Positions 14,338 to 25,915 of a DNA stretch of 64,000 nt are shown here, in pieces. The stretch's first letter is position 1. Every line of letters starts with the position of its first letter. Below the pieces are notes generated by a model that saw nothing but the letters and a program-made list of their open reading frames with translations, was not told where the DNA came from and ran no database searches. The DNA is from Perognathus longimembris pacificus (lineage: Eukaryota > Chordata > Mammalia > Rodentia > Heteromyidae), in NCBI RefSeq assembly GCF_023159225.1, contig NW_025959445.1, forward strand, positions 1 to 64,000, read 5' to 3'. The position numbers and the translations under genes are program-made.

Positions 14338-14500
14338 ATGGCAGCAGTGTACTCTACAACAGAATAGTAGTGGCAAGTAGCCACAGAGTATATAATGATG
14401 ATGAAAAAAAGATAAAATAAAATAAGATGTAATATACCATAAATCCGGAGCTAAGGAAGGTACCAAGTAAGAAGGAAAGTTGTGGAAGGAGAGAAAGGAG
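14338..14500. repeat. Direct repeat, copy 1
   Basis: About 163 bp repeated at 15,400-15,560. Shared words are 'tacaacagaatagtagt', 'ataatgatgatg', 'aaatccggagctaa' and 'gaaggaaagttgtggaagg'. Copies differ at scattered bases. Between them lies 14,850-15,180, which resembles an ERV2 pol piece, so these could be terminal or flanking repeats of a broken retroelement. Confidence 0.7.
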
Positions 14501-14849
14501 AGATGATGCCAACTTCTGCAATCCAATTGGATATTCTTATTCTATGGCCTAGGAATCGCCACATTCAAGCATGCTACTGAGAGCATCCAATCAACTGTGC
14601 TCCAATTCCACCACACGCGAAACATGTGCCACAGCATGTTCAAAATTCCGTCATCAAATACCACCAGTTTACAACGAACAATAAGAGAGTAATATTCCAA
14701 GCCTATGCCAGATTTAGGAGTAAAATTAATTTCGATGTGTACTGGTATAATGAATACACAACCTCCCCAGCTTTATTCAAGCAATGAAGTGTCATTCAAC
14801 TCTGTATTGTTTTGTATTGGCCAATAGCAAATAAAACTAAAATGTTGCT

Positions 14850-15180
14850 TTATTTCAACAGTGGGATGCGCTTCATCTCATGTTTTCAGACATCAATATG
14901 TTGAGCTTTTGAGCTGTAAAAACCCAAACTTCTCAAGGCATTTCCATCCAATTATCTAAGACGTTTGCATCATTGCCAATAGACCACTAGTTCAAATAAA
15001 GGACTATAGCATAAATAATGGGTTATATTCAAATGGAAATGACTCACTACCCAAGGGACAAATGAGCCAGTTACTCCAGTCACACCTACCTTAGTGAAAG
15101 AGATCAACAAACAAACATGTGCTTCAATTTGAAACTGACCAAGAGGTATTGCAAAGGATATGAAACTTAGGCAAACATGG
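14850..15180 (+). mobile_element. ERV2 pol fragment, copy 1
   Basis: Matches 19,985-20,290 through most of its length ('ttttcagacatcaatatgtt', 'gggttatattcaaatg', 'gagatcaacaaacaaa'). The second copy follows gag and pro pieces of a betaretrovirus-like element, and the short translated stretch resembles the RNase H/integrase region. Stops and frameshifts are present. The surroundings (13,900-14,330 and 14,500-14,850) show nothing I can name. Confidence 0.5.
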
Positions 15181-15399
15181 GTGAACAATTGGCCATTTTC
15201 CCATTTCTATCCATTCCCCTCAAGGAGCCTTGTTTACTTCTAGCTCCAATATTCATATAACTGGCCTCTACTTACATGCATGTGTTGCACAATGATGATC
15301 ATGTTGTCCTCATCCTGGTCGTCTTGGGTAACCAATATTAAACAGGAAGTGCACAACGACCAAAGCATATTGGACATGAGTATGTCCTTTTTGCCACAT

Positions 15400-15560
15400 G
15401 GCAACAGCGTACTGTACAACAGAATAGTAGTAGGAAGTGGCCACAATGTTCATAATGATGATGGAAAAAAGATTTAAAAAGATAAGAGGTAATATACTCT
15501 AAATCCGGAGCTAAAGAAGGTAACATGTAAGAAGGAAAGTTGTGGAAGGAGAGAAAGGAG
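15400..15560. repeat. Direct repeat, copy 2
   Basis: Partner of 14,338-14,500, same orientation, 1,060 bp downstream. It is followed directly by a purine-rich tract. Confidence 0.7.
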
Positions 15561-15950
15561 GTTGAAGCAATGAATAATATAAAGAAAAGGGATGGAGTCA
15601 TGATGCACAGGAAGACAAGAAGACAGGAAGGAAGACAGGAGGGAAAGTATCAAGGAGGGAAGGAATGCAGGCAGGGAAGCAGGCAAGGACAGATGGATTG
15701 TGGTTTGTATCCACAGTGTTTGGGATTGAATTAAAGGTAGAAGAATGGAGAAAGAAGGATCCGAATGGAATCCTGGGGAAGGAGAGAGAGTCAAATGGAA
15801 ATAAGGAGGAAGAAAAGTAATCAGGAAAGAATGACAGCAGAAAGGAAGGAAGGATGAGAGCAAGGGAGACTGTGTGGGAGATAGAAGTAAGGAACCATGA
15901 AAGCAGTGAGAGGTATGATGAAAAACAAACGATATTTCATGGGAAGCAAG
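15540..15950. repeat. Purine-rich (GGAA/GGAG) low-complexity tract
   Basis: Degenerate GGAAG/GAAGGA repeats on the + strand. The 161-codon minus-strand frame at 15,474-15,959 is a Ser/Leu/Pro-rich translation of the pyrimidine strand, not a gene. Confidence 0.85.
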
Positions 15951-15959
15951 GAAATGCAT

Positions 15960-17960
15960 AAAAATACACTGTACATTTATAAAGATGTGCTTTTATTGGA
16001 CACTACTTAGAACATTGATATCAGATTTTCAGCATCATTTGCTTGACATAAAAATCTGTAGTATCACTGCAAATAGGGTAAAATGAAACTCAGTTTGTAC
16101 TATAGAAAATATTATTCATCCACTGCACAGGGTCATGACATTTCTAAGTGAATTTCTAAGTAAGGCTCAACAATATTCTTCTACGGAATGCAAAACTGGC
16201 ATTGACAAGTTGACTGCCAGAGTGACAGAAAGAACACTGTGCCCTGAAACATCTCATGGGGATGCTCCACTCTGGATATTTCTATCCTCCAGATGACACC
16301 CTGATGAGGCCTTCTGGCAGTGCCTTCAAGGAACACAGATGACTTGTTGATATTTGGAAGAGTTAGAAACAATCAAAGTCCCTCTAAAAGACAGTAAGAA
16401 ACTGCAAAACCAAGAGACAAGTGTAATGACAGAATGCCTACCGAGACAAAACCTGACCCGCGAGGTCCCAAAAGAAGGGATGACATCTTGCCACTTTTTT
16501 CAAGCAGGGGTGTAAACTTGTGTCCAAGTCACCATGTCACCAACCCAGCACTCACTGACCTGCTTAAGTCAGTGCATGAAACACAAACCACACACCACTA
16601 GAGGATTGTCAAAAGACTTATGCAAAAGTTGACCGTGGGAAAACTCTGGGTCATGTGGTCCCCATCACAGTCTGGGGGATGTTCCCTAAATTCCCAAAGC
16701 CAGCCTAAAATAAAGTGATTTTAGTAAGAATTTTCTCTTCTCTTTTTTAAGGGAAATGATTTATATGAAATGTCTCAAGGTCGGTAAAGTTGGTCATTTA
16801 CATGAAAGGGTAGGAAATATGTCTGTTACTACTAAAAGTCACGGACAGAAGAAATACAACACAAAGTGACTTTATATAGTGTAAAATTCAATGTGTACCA
16901 AGTTACAAAAAAGTCACACATATTTTTTTCTTCCAATAGTGGGAATGTAAAATATTCTCGACCAGTGCAGGGAACCACAAGACAGGCACATCAATTAAAA
17001 TTTACATGGAACTCTATTTCTTTGTCTTCTATGGTGAGTAATGGACAACCAATAGGATTTACACCACTGTTGGGATAAGGAAATGCCAACTGTGACTCAT
17101 TTCATATCATCTGCTTTTTCCTCCAGCCCTCCCCATTTGCTTCATTTTGCAATAGTACAATTGCAGCAAGTGATACTCTAGAGTCCATTATCAAGGATGG
17201 AACCATATGTGGTATACATGTACAAATGGGCTGAGAAGCTATATCTCCTATTTTATGATTAAAAGCAAAACCGCATTATGTTTTCTGGTGTTACTTTTTC
17301 CTGAAGTGAACTGGTTTGATGGGGATGACATAAGAACCCTCTCCTTCACTCCATCTTGAGTATTGCAAAGTTAAATCTATGTAACAGTATGACTAGGCAC
17401 TGGTTTTGTTTGATCCAATGATGTTGGAATTAAGGCACTACTAAATGGAAACTTCAAAGGCGATGACTGTGTTCTGTTGTAGACATTTAGTTTGGGCTCC
17501 TAAAAATTTCTTTCTCAACAACCACTTGAGAGCTATGAAGGCACCATACTTAAAATCATCCCTAGGTACAGAGGAGTCCTGAATCTCTCCTTCCTTTACA
17601 AGGGGACCTATATATGCAGTGGGAAAAGTTGTTGATTTTATGAAAACAATTTGGAGATTGTAATAGATAGTTCATGGTTAAAAAATATGGAGCTAAAATG
17701 GAAAAGGAAGTCTTAAGGGAAGGGTTCCTTGATTGGTTTAAATAGTCTCCAAACATAATTGTTCACATCTTGGGTACTGGTGATCCCCTTGCAATGTTGT
17801 GGTTGGCACATACATCATAAATCATACTACTGGAACCATTCAATAAATATTAGCTTGGCTAAATTCCTCTCGGTCATACAAACTTGTATACACTGTTGCC
17901 CCACAAATTAGTGGAAGAAAAGTATCAATAATTTGATTCTTGTATAAACACTAGTAAACG
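15960..17960. other. Intergenic, nothing recognised
   Basis: No open frame above about 70 codons and no repeat I can name with confidence. The stretch 16,440-16,700 is locally richer in G+C and could be an old processed pseudogene or retroposon, but I do not recognise the parent. Confidence 0.4.
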
Positions 17961-18215
17961 GACAGGTTATGTTGAAATCAAGGGAAAAAGGAGAAAAATA
18001 CAAATGTCTCCAAAAGCAAAGTTTACAAAAACATTCGTGTAAACCAATTCTACAACTTATCATGGGAATGAGACAAGGGAGTTGGAAGTGGGGCGTGACA
18101 GTGGAGGTAACATGATGAACTAGAAATGTACTTACTGACTTACATATGAATCTCTAATCCTTTGGTACATCACTCTGACAATAAAGGAAAAAAATAAAGT
18201 AAACAAGAAAAAAAG
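17960..18215 (+). mobile_element. L1 3' UTR end
   Basis: Ends with the window's recurrent L1 3' signature 'ggtacatcactctgacaata' followed by an A-rich tail. A purine-rich G tract precedes it, as in the copies ending near 21,265 and 60,800. Confidence 0.65.
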
Positions 18216-18289
18216 AGGAAGTAGTGTGGCATGAAGTAGGTTGTGGTCCTAATCTAAATCCGTTTGAAATAATGTCATTTTAGACATGA

Positions 18290-18892
18290 ACAGATTAGAT
18301 TCAATCAGTCGATCAGAGAAACTGAACAGGGACTTGATGAGCATCACCCAACCCCCAAGCTTATGCAGCTGTTTGGGAAGAGTTGTGAAAAGTAAGAAAG
18401 ATCTCAACCCACTGTGGTAGATATTAAGGAAGACTCAGATGGCTCAGACACTGAGGAAAACTTATGTAATGAGCCTGCTAAAGACAGATTGATCCATGTG
18501 GAGAAAATTTTGGAATCTATTACAGCCCTAGTTTCACAACATCATCCAAAACAGTAAACTCCTGTAAAGGTAGAGAATTGTGGGCCCTGCCCAGAATCCT
18601 GGCGGACTTTGATCCTTTCCCACCACAAACTACGCCTGATAGGGTCTCACAGCTAGTACCATCTCAGCCTGTGCTGTTAAAGGCGCCTGGCCCTCCTACC
18701 CGTAAGCGTGGCACACTTCCTTGGCTCAGGCTGCTCAAGAAGGGAGGACATTTCTGGTTTTCATTCATTCCCTGACAGGCAGGATAAAGATAACAAAAGA
18801 GTTCATCAGGCTTTGCCATTTAAACAAATAAGATATCTAAAGAATGCTTGTGTTCAATATGGCCCTACAGTGCCGTTTACTCAAGCCATTCT
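18290..18892 (+). pseudogene. ERV2 (betaretrovirus-like) gag, 5' part, broken
   Basis: In pieces of frame the + strand reads like gag of an IAP/MusD-type element. The best section is about 18,770-18,885, just before a SINE, resembling the start of capsid with a lysine-rich 'LPFKQIRYLKNACVQYGP' stretch. Stops and frameshifts interrupt it (for example near 18,556 and 18,777). No LTR was found immediately upstream. It continues after the SINE. Confidence 0.65.
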
Positions 18893-19105
18893 ATTTGTTT
18901 ATTTATTGATTGATTTGGCCAATCCTGGGTTTCAACTCAGGGCCTGAGCACTGTCCCTGGCTTCTTTTTGCTCTAGGCTAGCACTCTGCTACTTAAGCCA
19001 CAGCGCCATTTCTGGCCATTATCTATATATGTGGTGCTGGGGAATATAACCTAGGGATTCATGTATATTAGTCAAGCACTCTTGCCACTATGCCATATTC
19101 CCAGA
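18893..19105 (-). mobile_element. SINE inserted in ERV2 gag
   Basis: Reverse copy of the SINE family at 12,972-13,192, with the T-rich tail at left ('tttgtttatttattgatt') and the tRNA-like head at right. The short word ACTCAAG occurs on both sides (18,879-18,885 and 19,108-19,114) and may be the target duplication. Gag similarity resumes right after it. Confidence 0.85.
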
Positions 19106-19560
19106 ACACTCAAGTCTTTGTTGAAACATTGGCTATGCCCAAATTGCCAAGCAGCCATCAGGCCTTCTAAGAACAAAGGAGTAATAAATGACTATATTCG
19201 GCTTTGTGCAGACATTGGGCCATCCTATGTTCAGGGCCTCACGCTGGCTGCAGTGCTCAAAGGGCAGACTGTGACAGAGTTCTTACACGTGCTCTGTATG
19301 GGGAGAAGGCGATGGGGACATCTATGTACTGCTTGGATTCCCGGCATCTGTTTTTCCTGCAGACAAATGGACCACTTAATGGCTCACTGCCCTAATCAGA
19401 AAAGGAGAGCTATGACTGAAATTTCTCCCTGTTGGAAAAACGGGAAGCATTGGGTTACAAATTGCAGATCTACTTTGAATGACTCTGGCAGCCAGATTTC
19501 AGTAAACTGGCAGAGGATCCAGCCCCTGGCCCAACAGAACAATATTGGGGAGCTCCTTCC
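19099..19560 (+). pseudogene. ERV2 gag, capsid C-terminus and nucleocapsid, broken
   Basis: The 229-codon frame 19,061-19,750 begins in the SINE and then reads a capsid C-terminus ('NDYIRLCADIGPSYVQG') and nucleocapsid. The first zinc knuckle is intact, Cys-X2-Cys-X4-His-X4-Cys, at about 19,349-19,390. The second (about 19,429-19,466) has lost its first cysteine position and its spacing. The pattern is that of the IAP/MusD class of rodent ERV2. It is a fossil with no complete gag. Confidence 0.75.
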
Positions 19561-19599
19561 TTCCTCCAAACTCAAGCCTATCCCAAAACAACCTGCAGC

Positions 19600-19970
19600 A
19601 ACAATTAGTTTCAAGTCTCCTCTGAGCAACAACAGGAAGTGCAGGACTGGATCTCCTTTCCTCTACCTGCACAGTACTGACTTCGGCAATGGGATTTCAG
19701 GCCCTCTCTACAAGAGGATTCCTTGGCCCCCTTCCAAGGGAATCTGTTGACTTATTGTTAGGTTGCAGCTGCTCTGCACTGAGGGGCTTACGTATTATTC
19801 CAGGAGTGATAGATCAGGACTCTAATTGAGAAATAATAATCATGGCTTCAGTGCCTGCTAATGGTATCTCTATCCCGACAGCTCACTCTGGTCTCTTTAA
19901 TTTTTGTCAGTGCCTAAGCTACTACAAACCATAGGGGAGAAAGGAGTTTTTGGTCTTCTGACATTTTTTG
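19600..19970 (+). pseudogene. ERV2 pro (dUTPase/protease) remnant
   Basis: Near 19,755-19,850 the + strand reads a dUTPase-like core ('LRIIPGVIDQD') followed by a stop, then a glycine-rich segment leading towards protease. Frames are broken. It lies directly after nucleocapsid, as expected for gag-pro-pol order. Confidence 0.6.
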
Positions 19971-19984
19971 GGTTCAAAATATAT

Positions 19985-20290
19985 AATGGGAATGGCTTCT
20001 TCTCATATTTTCAGACATCAATATGTTGAGACTACCTCTTGGGCTGTAAAAACCCAATCTTCTCGAGGCATTTCCATCAATTTATCTAAGAGTTTAGCAA
20101 CATTGCCCTTTGACCACTGGTTGAAATATAGGTCTATGGCATATATAATAGGTTATATTCAAATGCAAATGACTCACTAGCTGGGGCAGCAAAGGAGTCA
20201 ATTCCTCCAGTACTGGTAACTTAGTGAAGGAGATCAACAAACAAATATGTGCCTCAATCTTAAAGTAACCTTGGGGTATTCCAAAGGATG
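19985..20290 (+). pseudogene. ERV2 pol fragment, copy 2
   Basis: Joined almost directly to the pro remnant, so reverse transcriptase is missing, implying an internal deletion. It matches 14,850-15,180. It ends where copy B of the large duplication begins (about 20,298). Confidence 0.55.
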
Positions 20291-20466
20291 TGTATATTGA
20301 TAAGGAGAACGAATATTGTAAACTTTCCATATTGCTAAAGTTGTTATAGAAATTCACCTCAAACCCCATGAAAATCTAACTATATTCTTTAATGAAATAG
20401 GAAAAGCAATCCAAAAATTCATATGAAATAGGAAGATCTAGAATAGCAAAAGTAATTGAAGGCAAA

Positions 20467-21275
20467 GAGACCACAAACAAAATCACAGTAATTCCACCAG
20501 CACAACAATGTACATCGCAGCACAATTTGTCTTAACTAGAATCTGGATCAAACCCTGATGCCCCTTAGTAGACGAATGGATCAGGAAAATGTGGTACATA
20601 TTCACAATGGAATTTTATGCCTCTATCAGAAAGAATGGCATTGCCCCATTTGTAAGGAAATGGAAGGACTAGGAAAAAATTATACTATGTGAAGTGAGCC
20701 AGACCCAAAGAAACATGGACTCTATGGTCTTCCTTATTGGGAATAATTAGTACAGGTTTAGGCAAGTCATAGCAGAGCATCACAAGAGACCAATAGCTTT
20801 ACCCTTATGAAGTCATAATTTGATGCTAAGAGAAATGAACTGCATGTTATGGGAATGATTGTTATAACACAGTTGTGTCTACTTTCAACGTCCCATCTGT
20901 ATCTGTAGCTTCTATTATCGATGATGTTCTTGTATTACCTTCCAGTGGTTGTACCTACACTATGTCTGTAATTTTATCTGAGTATTTTGGAAACTGTGTA
21001 TACTGTTATTAGAAGTAGTAAATAGAAAGGGAATAACAAAATCGAGAGACACAGGGTAAAAAAATGACAAACAACTACAAAAGCAATACTTGAAAAACTG
21101 TTTGGTGAAAGTGAACTGAACACATCAGCGGGGGGCAAGGGAAAGGGGGAGGAGGGAGAAGGGTATGAGGGACAGGGTAACAAACAGTACAAGAAATGTA
21201 TACAATGCCTAACCTATGAAACTGTAACTTCTCTTTATAACAGTTTGATAATAAAAAATTTGAAAAAAAAAAAAA
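20467..21275 (+). mobile_element. L1 3' end (ORF2 terminus, 3' UTR, poly-A)
   Basis: Interrupts the A/B alignment: copy A runs through 'ttgaaggcaaaagaagcagc' without a break. It contains the ORF2 C-terminus (20,510-20,720), a 3' UTR with a G-rich tract (21,128-21,170), and ends in (A)n at about 21,257-21,274. It is 5'-truncated and postdates the duplication. Confidence 0.88.
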
Positions 21276-21289
21276 AGGAGCAGCACCAG

Positions 21290-22400
21290 AGGTATCAAAA
21301 TGCCTCATTTCAAGCTCTATAACGAAAGCATTATTTAAAAAATACAACCTTCTATTGCCAAAAAAGAGATGCATGATGAATAGAATATGGCAGAACACCT
21401 TCAAAGAAACCAGAGACTTGCAGTCAGCTGATATTTGGCAAAGGAATGAGAGACATACAATGGAAAAATGTAGCATCGTCAATTATTGGAGATGGGAAAA
21501 AAGGATCACTACAGGAAAAAAAAAATCAAAGCTTCTCCTAGCATAATACCAGCACCGATGTCAACTCAAAAGGGATTAACATCTCAACATCAAATGTGAA
21601 TCCTAGTAACAATAATAGAACAGAGTAGCAGAGACATCAGGTCTTCTAGGCCTAGGAAGGAACTTCCTGAACAGAGTCTGAGGCACACAACACATTGCTG
21701 AAAGATTGGAAATTGGGAGATTAAAATAAAAATGTTCTGCACAGCTAAGGACAAGGTTACAAAACCAGACAGACAGCCAAACAGCAATGTAATAGACAAA
21801 TATTATAACAGGTTAATGTGTCTCACATACAGGTGACCCAAGAAACTAATCCCTCCTAAATCCAACAAATCAATCATGAAGTTCGCCATTGATCTGAAAA
21901 CAGACTTCACAGAAGAAGTAAAAATGGTAAATAATCACAAAATCATAAAACCATCATTGGAAGTAAATTATAGGTAAATAAAACAACACTGAAATAACTT
22001 CTTCACCAAGTCAGAATGAGATATATTCTGAACTCAAGCAACATCAAGTGCTGGAGGTGATTCCCTGAAAGAGAAAATGTACTGAACTGTTGTTGGGAAT
22101 GTAAACTACTGCAACCACTCTTGAAAAGAGTATGGAGTATCTTGAAAAGAACACCCAAGGCATAGCACATGTCCCATTCTGAACAACAGGATCCAGGATA
22201 TGACGAGAAAACCTGCACATCCACGTTTATGTTGCACACTTCAAAAGAGCCAAGAAATGGAAACAATTCCAATGTCCCACTAAAGAAGATTGGATCCACG
22301 CAAATGGTATCTCTATAGAAGGGAATCCTACACAACGATTAGAAAACATTTGTAAAAAGGTATTCATTGGGACACAAGCCTGGAACACAGAATGGAGCAT
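21290..22400 (+). mobile_element. L1 ORF2 remnant (in copy B)
   Basis: Copy-B counterpart of 780-1,900, with extra indels; for example the frame open at 1,177-1,518 in copy A is broken here. The minus-strand frame at 22,003-22,335 is a shadow. Confidence 0.75.
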
Positions 22401-23789
22401 TGGCTGGCTGAAATGTGTATGTTAGAAATGAGTAACACAGACATGATAAAGAAAGCAGGACTCAGGTACCAATTCACGGGGAGACAAGGGACATGCTTGA
22501 GAGAAAGGTATCCAAAAGTGACACAAAAACACTAATGTTTATGTACATAAATTCAGATGCATATCTATATAATACCCAATCTGCCAGGAATTGCTTTACA
22601 ATTAGTAAAGCAGTGGAGACAAGATTGACAATAGACATTAAGGATATTATTTTTTTGTTTTCGAAAAAATAATGAAAAAGGAAGTTGGTTGTGGAAGAGG
22701 ACAATGTGAAGGAAAGAGGCAGAAAAATGAGCAAGGAAATAACAGCTGTGAGAAGAAATTTATGCACATTTTTCTCTCACCTCAATACTCCCTCAACATG
22801 TCATTGATTCCTTGTTAGAAATCTCTTCATCTATCCTTTGTCTTCATTATTGGCACAATGCAATTGTGCTTTGCGAGTAACTTAAACTCCTATTACCCTA
22901 GCAAAAGCACCATAACTGGAAGTAAATATTAGCAGTTGATTCTGGAGAATTTTGAGGCTCTCTTTCTAATTCTGATCCATTAGATAGAGATAATGTGCCA
23001 AATTTGGTATACATCATCGAAGTTTTGAAACAATTGGAACATTTCAACATTAGTGATACAGAATCATGTGAATATTCATATAAATTTCAGATAATAATGT
23101 ATGGCATATGATTTGATTAAATCTTTTTTTTTCAAACCTACTGATAATCGAGACACAAATGTCCTTGGTCAAACAGGGCTAGTGGTAAACAACTTCTTCT
23201 GTTTTCTCTTTTAGAATAGCAAAATCAATTTATAAGACACATATTTGAAATCAAGTTCAAAGACATGAACAAGACATACACAGCTAATAAGGGAGAAATG
23301 TACATGAAACACACTAGAAAATGGAGAGCGTAGTACCAGTTCTGTGATTTACTATGAACCACATAATCAACACTGACCATACTTTCCCTGATGCTTTTGT
23401 AAAAATAATGTTTCATGAATGGTCACCACTGAGGAAAAGCTGCCATAATAATTTAGGTACAAAGTTTTGCGAAAATAGTTAAACTTTCAGAAATGTGAAA
23501 TGATTGTGAAATATTTTCCCGCATAGATATAAATGCTGATTTATTGAAGTTCTTCATTTAAGTACACAAGAATAATGGATGAATAAAATAAGAAGGCTTT
23601 TCTTTCCAATAACTCTTATTCATGAACTCTTTTATTTGAGTGAATTCGGTTTTCATTGCCGGTCACTTGATAAGTTTCCTTCACATATTGTGAGGCAAAA
23701 ATAAGCAATTATATTTCTGTTGCTCACATTAACTCAATTCAGGTTTTCTTTAGTATTTTACTGTCAGTGCCAAGAGCTGTAGTTCTCTT

Positions 23790-23874
23790 TCACTCTCTCT
23801 CTCTCTATATATATATCTATGCCTGCTTTTTTATTATTTTTATTTATTTATTCATTTTATTTTATGTATGCATT

Positions 23875-23912
<38 letters not shown>
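23790..23912. repeat. (CT)n/(TA)n microsatellite
   Basis: CT repeats then TA repeats, ending in a long TA run at about 23,879-23,911, directly followed by a reverse SINE. It probably grew from the SINE tail. Confidence 0.9.
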
Positions 23913-23913
<1 letters not shown>

Positions 23914-23915
<2 letters not shown>

Positions 23916-24124
23916 TTAGTTATTTATTAGCCAATCTTGGGGATTGGACGCAGGGCCTGAGCACTGTACCTGGCTTATTTTTTTGCTCAAGGCTAGCTAC
24001 CACTCTGCACTTGACCACCAGCGCCATTTTCAGAAATTTTTATATATGTGGTGCTGGGGAATCCAACCCAGGGCTTCATGTATTCAAGGCAAGCACTCTT
24101 GCCACTAGGCCATAATCCCAGCCC
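23914..24124 (-). mobile_element. SINE, reverse orientation
   Basis: Same family as 12,972-13,192 on the minus strand: tail words 'cagggcctgagcactgt' and 'caaggctagc', head words 'tggtgctggggaatcc' and 'gccactaggccata'. Present in copy B only. Confidence 0.9.
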
Positions 24125-25714
24125 TATACACGCTGTGTTATATGTTCATATTCATACTGGTGTTTTCCCAAGTTTATCTATTAAGAGTAAATATTTTCTT
24201 TCAATGTTCATATTATTGCTGTAGTGTAAACTAAAACATTATGAGATTTTATATCTTACAGCCATTTCATAGGGATGTATATGTTTCCACCAAAAATGAT
24301 GCATGCTAAACAAAATTTTGTCTTCAGTAAGACTGCATTATATAAAGTTGTTAGAAAACTCCAATAGGACTTCCATATGTAGACTGCTATCTTCAATATT
24401 ATTGTAATATAATCAAAATCTGTTTATACGTCAACGCAAAAGCTTGTATATATTCAAAAAGCAGTATCCATTCCCTTTCCATCAAAAACAAATAGGGCCA
24501 CAAGTTGTTATAATTATGAGTACAGAATCAGATAAATGTGCAACGTATATACTGCATGAAATTCCATGTAGTTTGATACTTCAGTACTGGATTCTGAAGG
24601 GTTATAAATTGTGCTCAATAGAACTCAAGATATTCTTTACCCACTATTTCCTGAAATTGGGTTTGGTTAGGTATCTGTGTGTGTTATGATCAAAATATTG
24701 ATTCTGCACAACACTGAAAGGGTGTCACTGTCCCCGCAATTTCTGCTTCCAGATGGAGTAAATCTTGAGGCATATTTTTGAAATACTCAATTATTTGTTG
24801 ACAGGAAAACATTGATTGAATCATCCATATTTTATCTATCCCCACACCCTGAGTTCAGAAATTTGGATGAGATGTACATTTTATGTTGGTCATTCTGAAG
24901 GGCACACAAATGACAACATAAGGGAAAAAAGGGAAATTGTACATGGACTCTATCAAGCACTCTATAGTAGGACCAACTTCTTTGAAGGGAAAAATGATTA
25001 AACTGCTACTATTTCATGTAATATTTTATCTCATTTCTTTAGAAATAAATAATACACTGCATCAGGTAGCCACGTAGCTCACAATCTATCTACATAAGAT
25101 TTTCCATTCTCAAATATTAGCTTCGGATCTTTGGGTTTATGTTTTCCTAGATGTGTAGGTACCAAACTCTGTTCATCAAATTGAATTTTGCACAAGGAAA
25201 TCGAAATTAGTGACTTCATTGGCATGGTTGAAGTCAGAGTAATTCATATTAATTAGAATATTCCAAGTGTTTCAGCATGTTACTATTTTAATATCATCTC
25301 CCTTTTCACTGCGTAGTTAATATATCTTTCACCAATAGAACCTACCTTGTAATATTCAAAAATATAAAATTGCCACTGAATTAGGCGGTTCTCTATATGT
25401 CTGTTGTTACTAGAGCTCCAAAATATCTTCATTGTGTTTAACAGCCATGCAAAAGAAGTGGATGCAGGTACTCCACATTCAAAATTCCAGGAAAAATTTA
25501 CAAACTTACAAGTCGTTCAAGACAAAGAAGACGTTTTTGCATCCATGAATTTTCCAACAAATCACCAGAAACCTAAAGTTCACCAGTAGAGTTTTAAAAG
25601 TTCTAGCATTGCTCAGTACAAATATCCAGCCATAATTCAATCAAGAATCATATATTTATTCCATTGAGAATAATGTATTTGATACAATAAACAAAGAATT
25701 AAAAAAAAAAAAAC

Positions 25715-25915
25715 TTTTCTTCTTATCGCAGCACAATATGGAACAATACCGGATGCTCCTTAGTAGACGAATGGATCAGTAAAATGTGGTATACATACCT
25801 AATGGAATTGTATACCTCGATTAGAAAGAATGGCATTGCCCCATTCATAAGTAACTGGAAGGACTTGGAATAAATATAAGTGAAGAGAGCCAGACTCAAA
25901 AAAACTTGAACTCTT
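25715..25915 (+). mobile_element. L1 ORF2-end fragment
   Basis: Starts after an A-run at 25,700-25,712. It contains 'ttagtagacgaatggatcag' and 'aatggcattgcccc', the ORF2 C-terminal signature found at 20,570-20,650. Absent at the matching site of copy A (about 7,865). Confidence 0.75.

Noticed and set aside
15474..15959. 161-codon minus-strand frame
   Set aside because: Ser/Leu/Pro-rich translation of a purine-rich low-complexity tract; composition explains the lack of stops.
16181..16372. Minus-strand frame with protein-like composition
   Set aside because: Short, no neighbours, no recognised family; noted in the intergenic entry only.
18578..18775. Proline-rich frame as a possible host gene
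   Set aside because: Lies inside the ERV2 gag remnant and fits a gag linker followed by capsid.
22003..22335. 110-codon minus-strand frame (also 1,484-1,789)
   Set aside because: Antisense shadow of the duplicated L1 ORF2 remnant.
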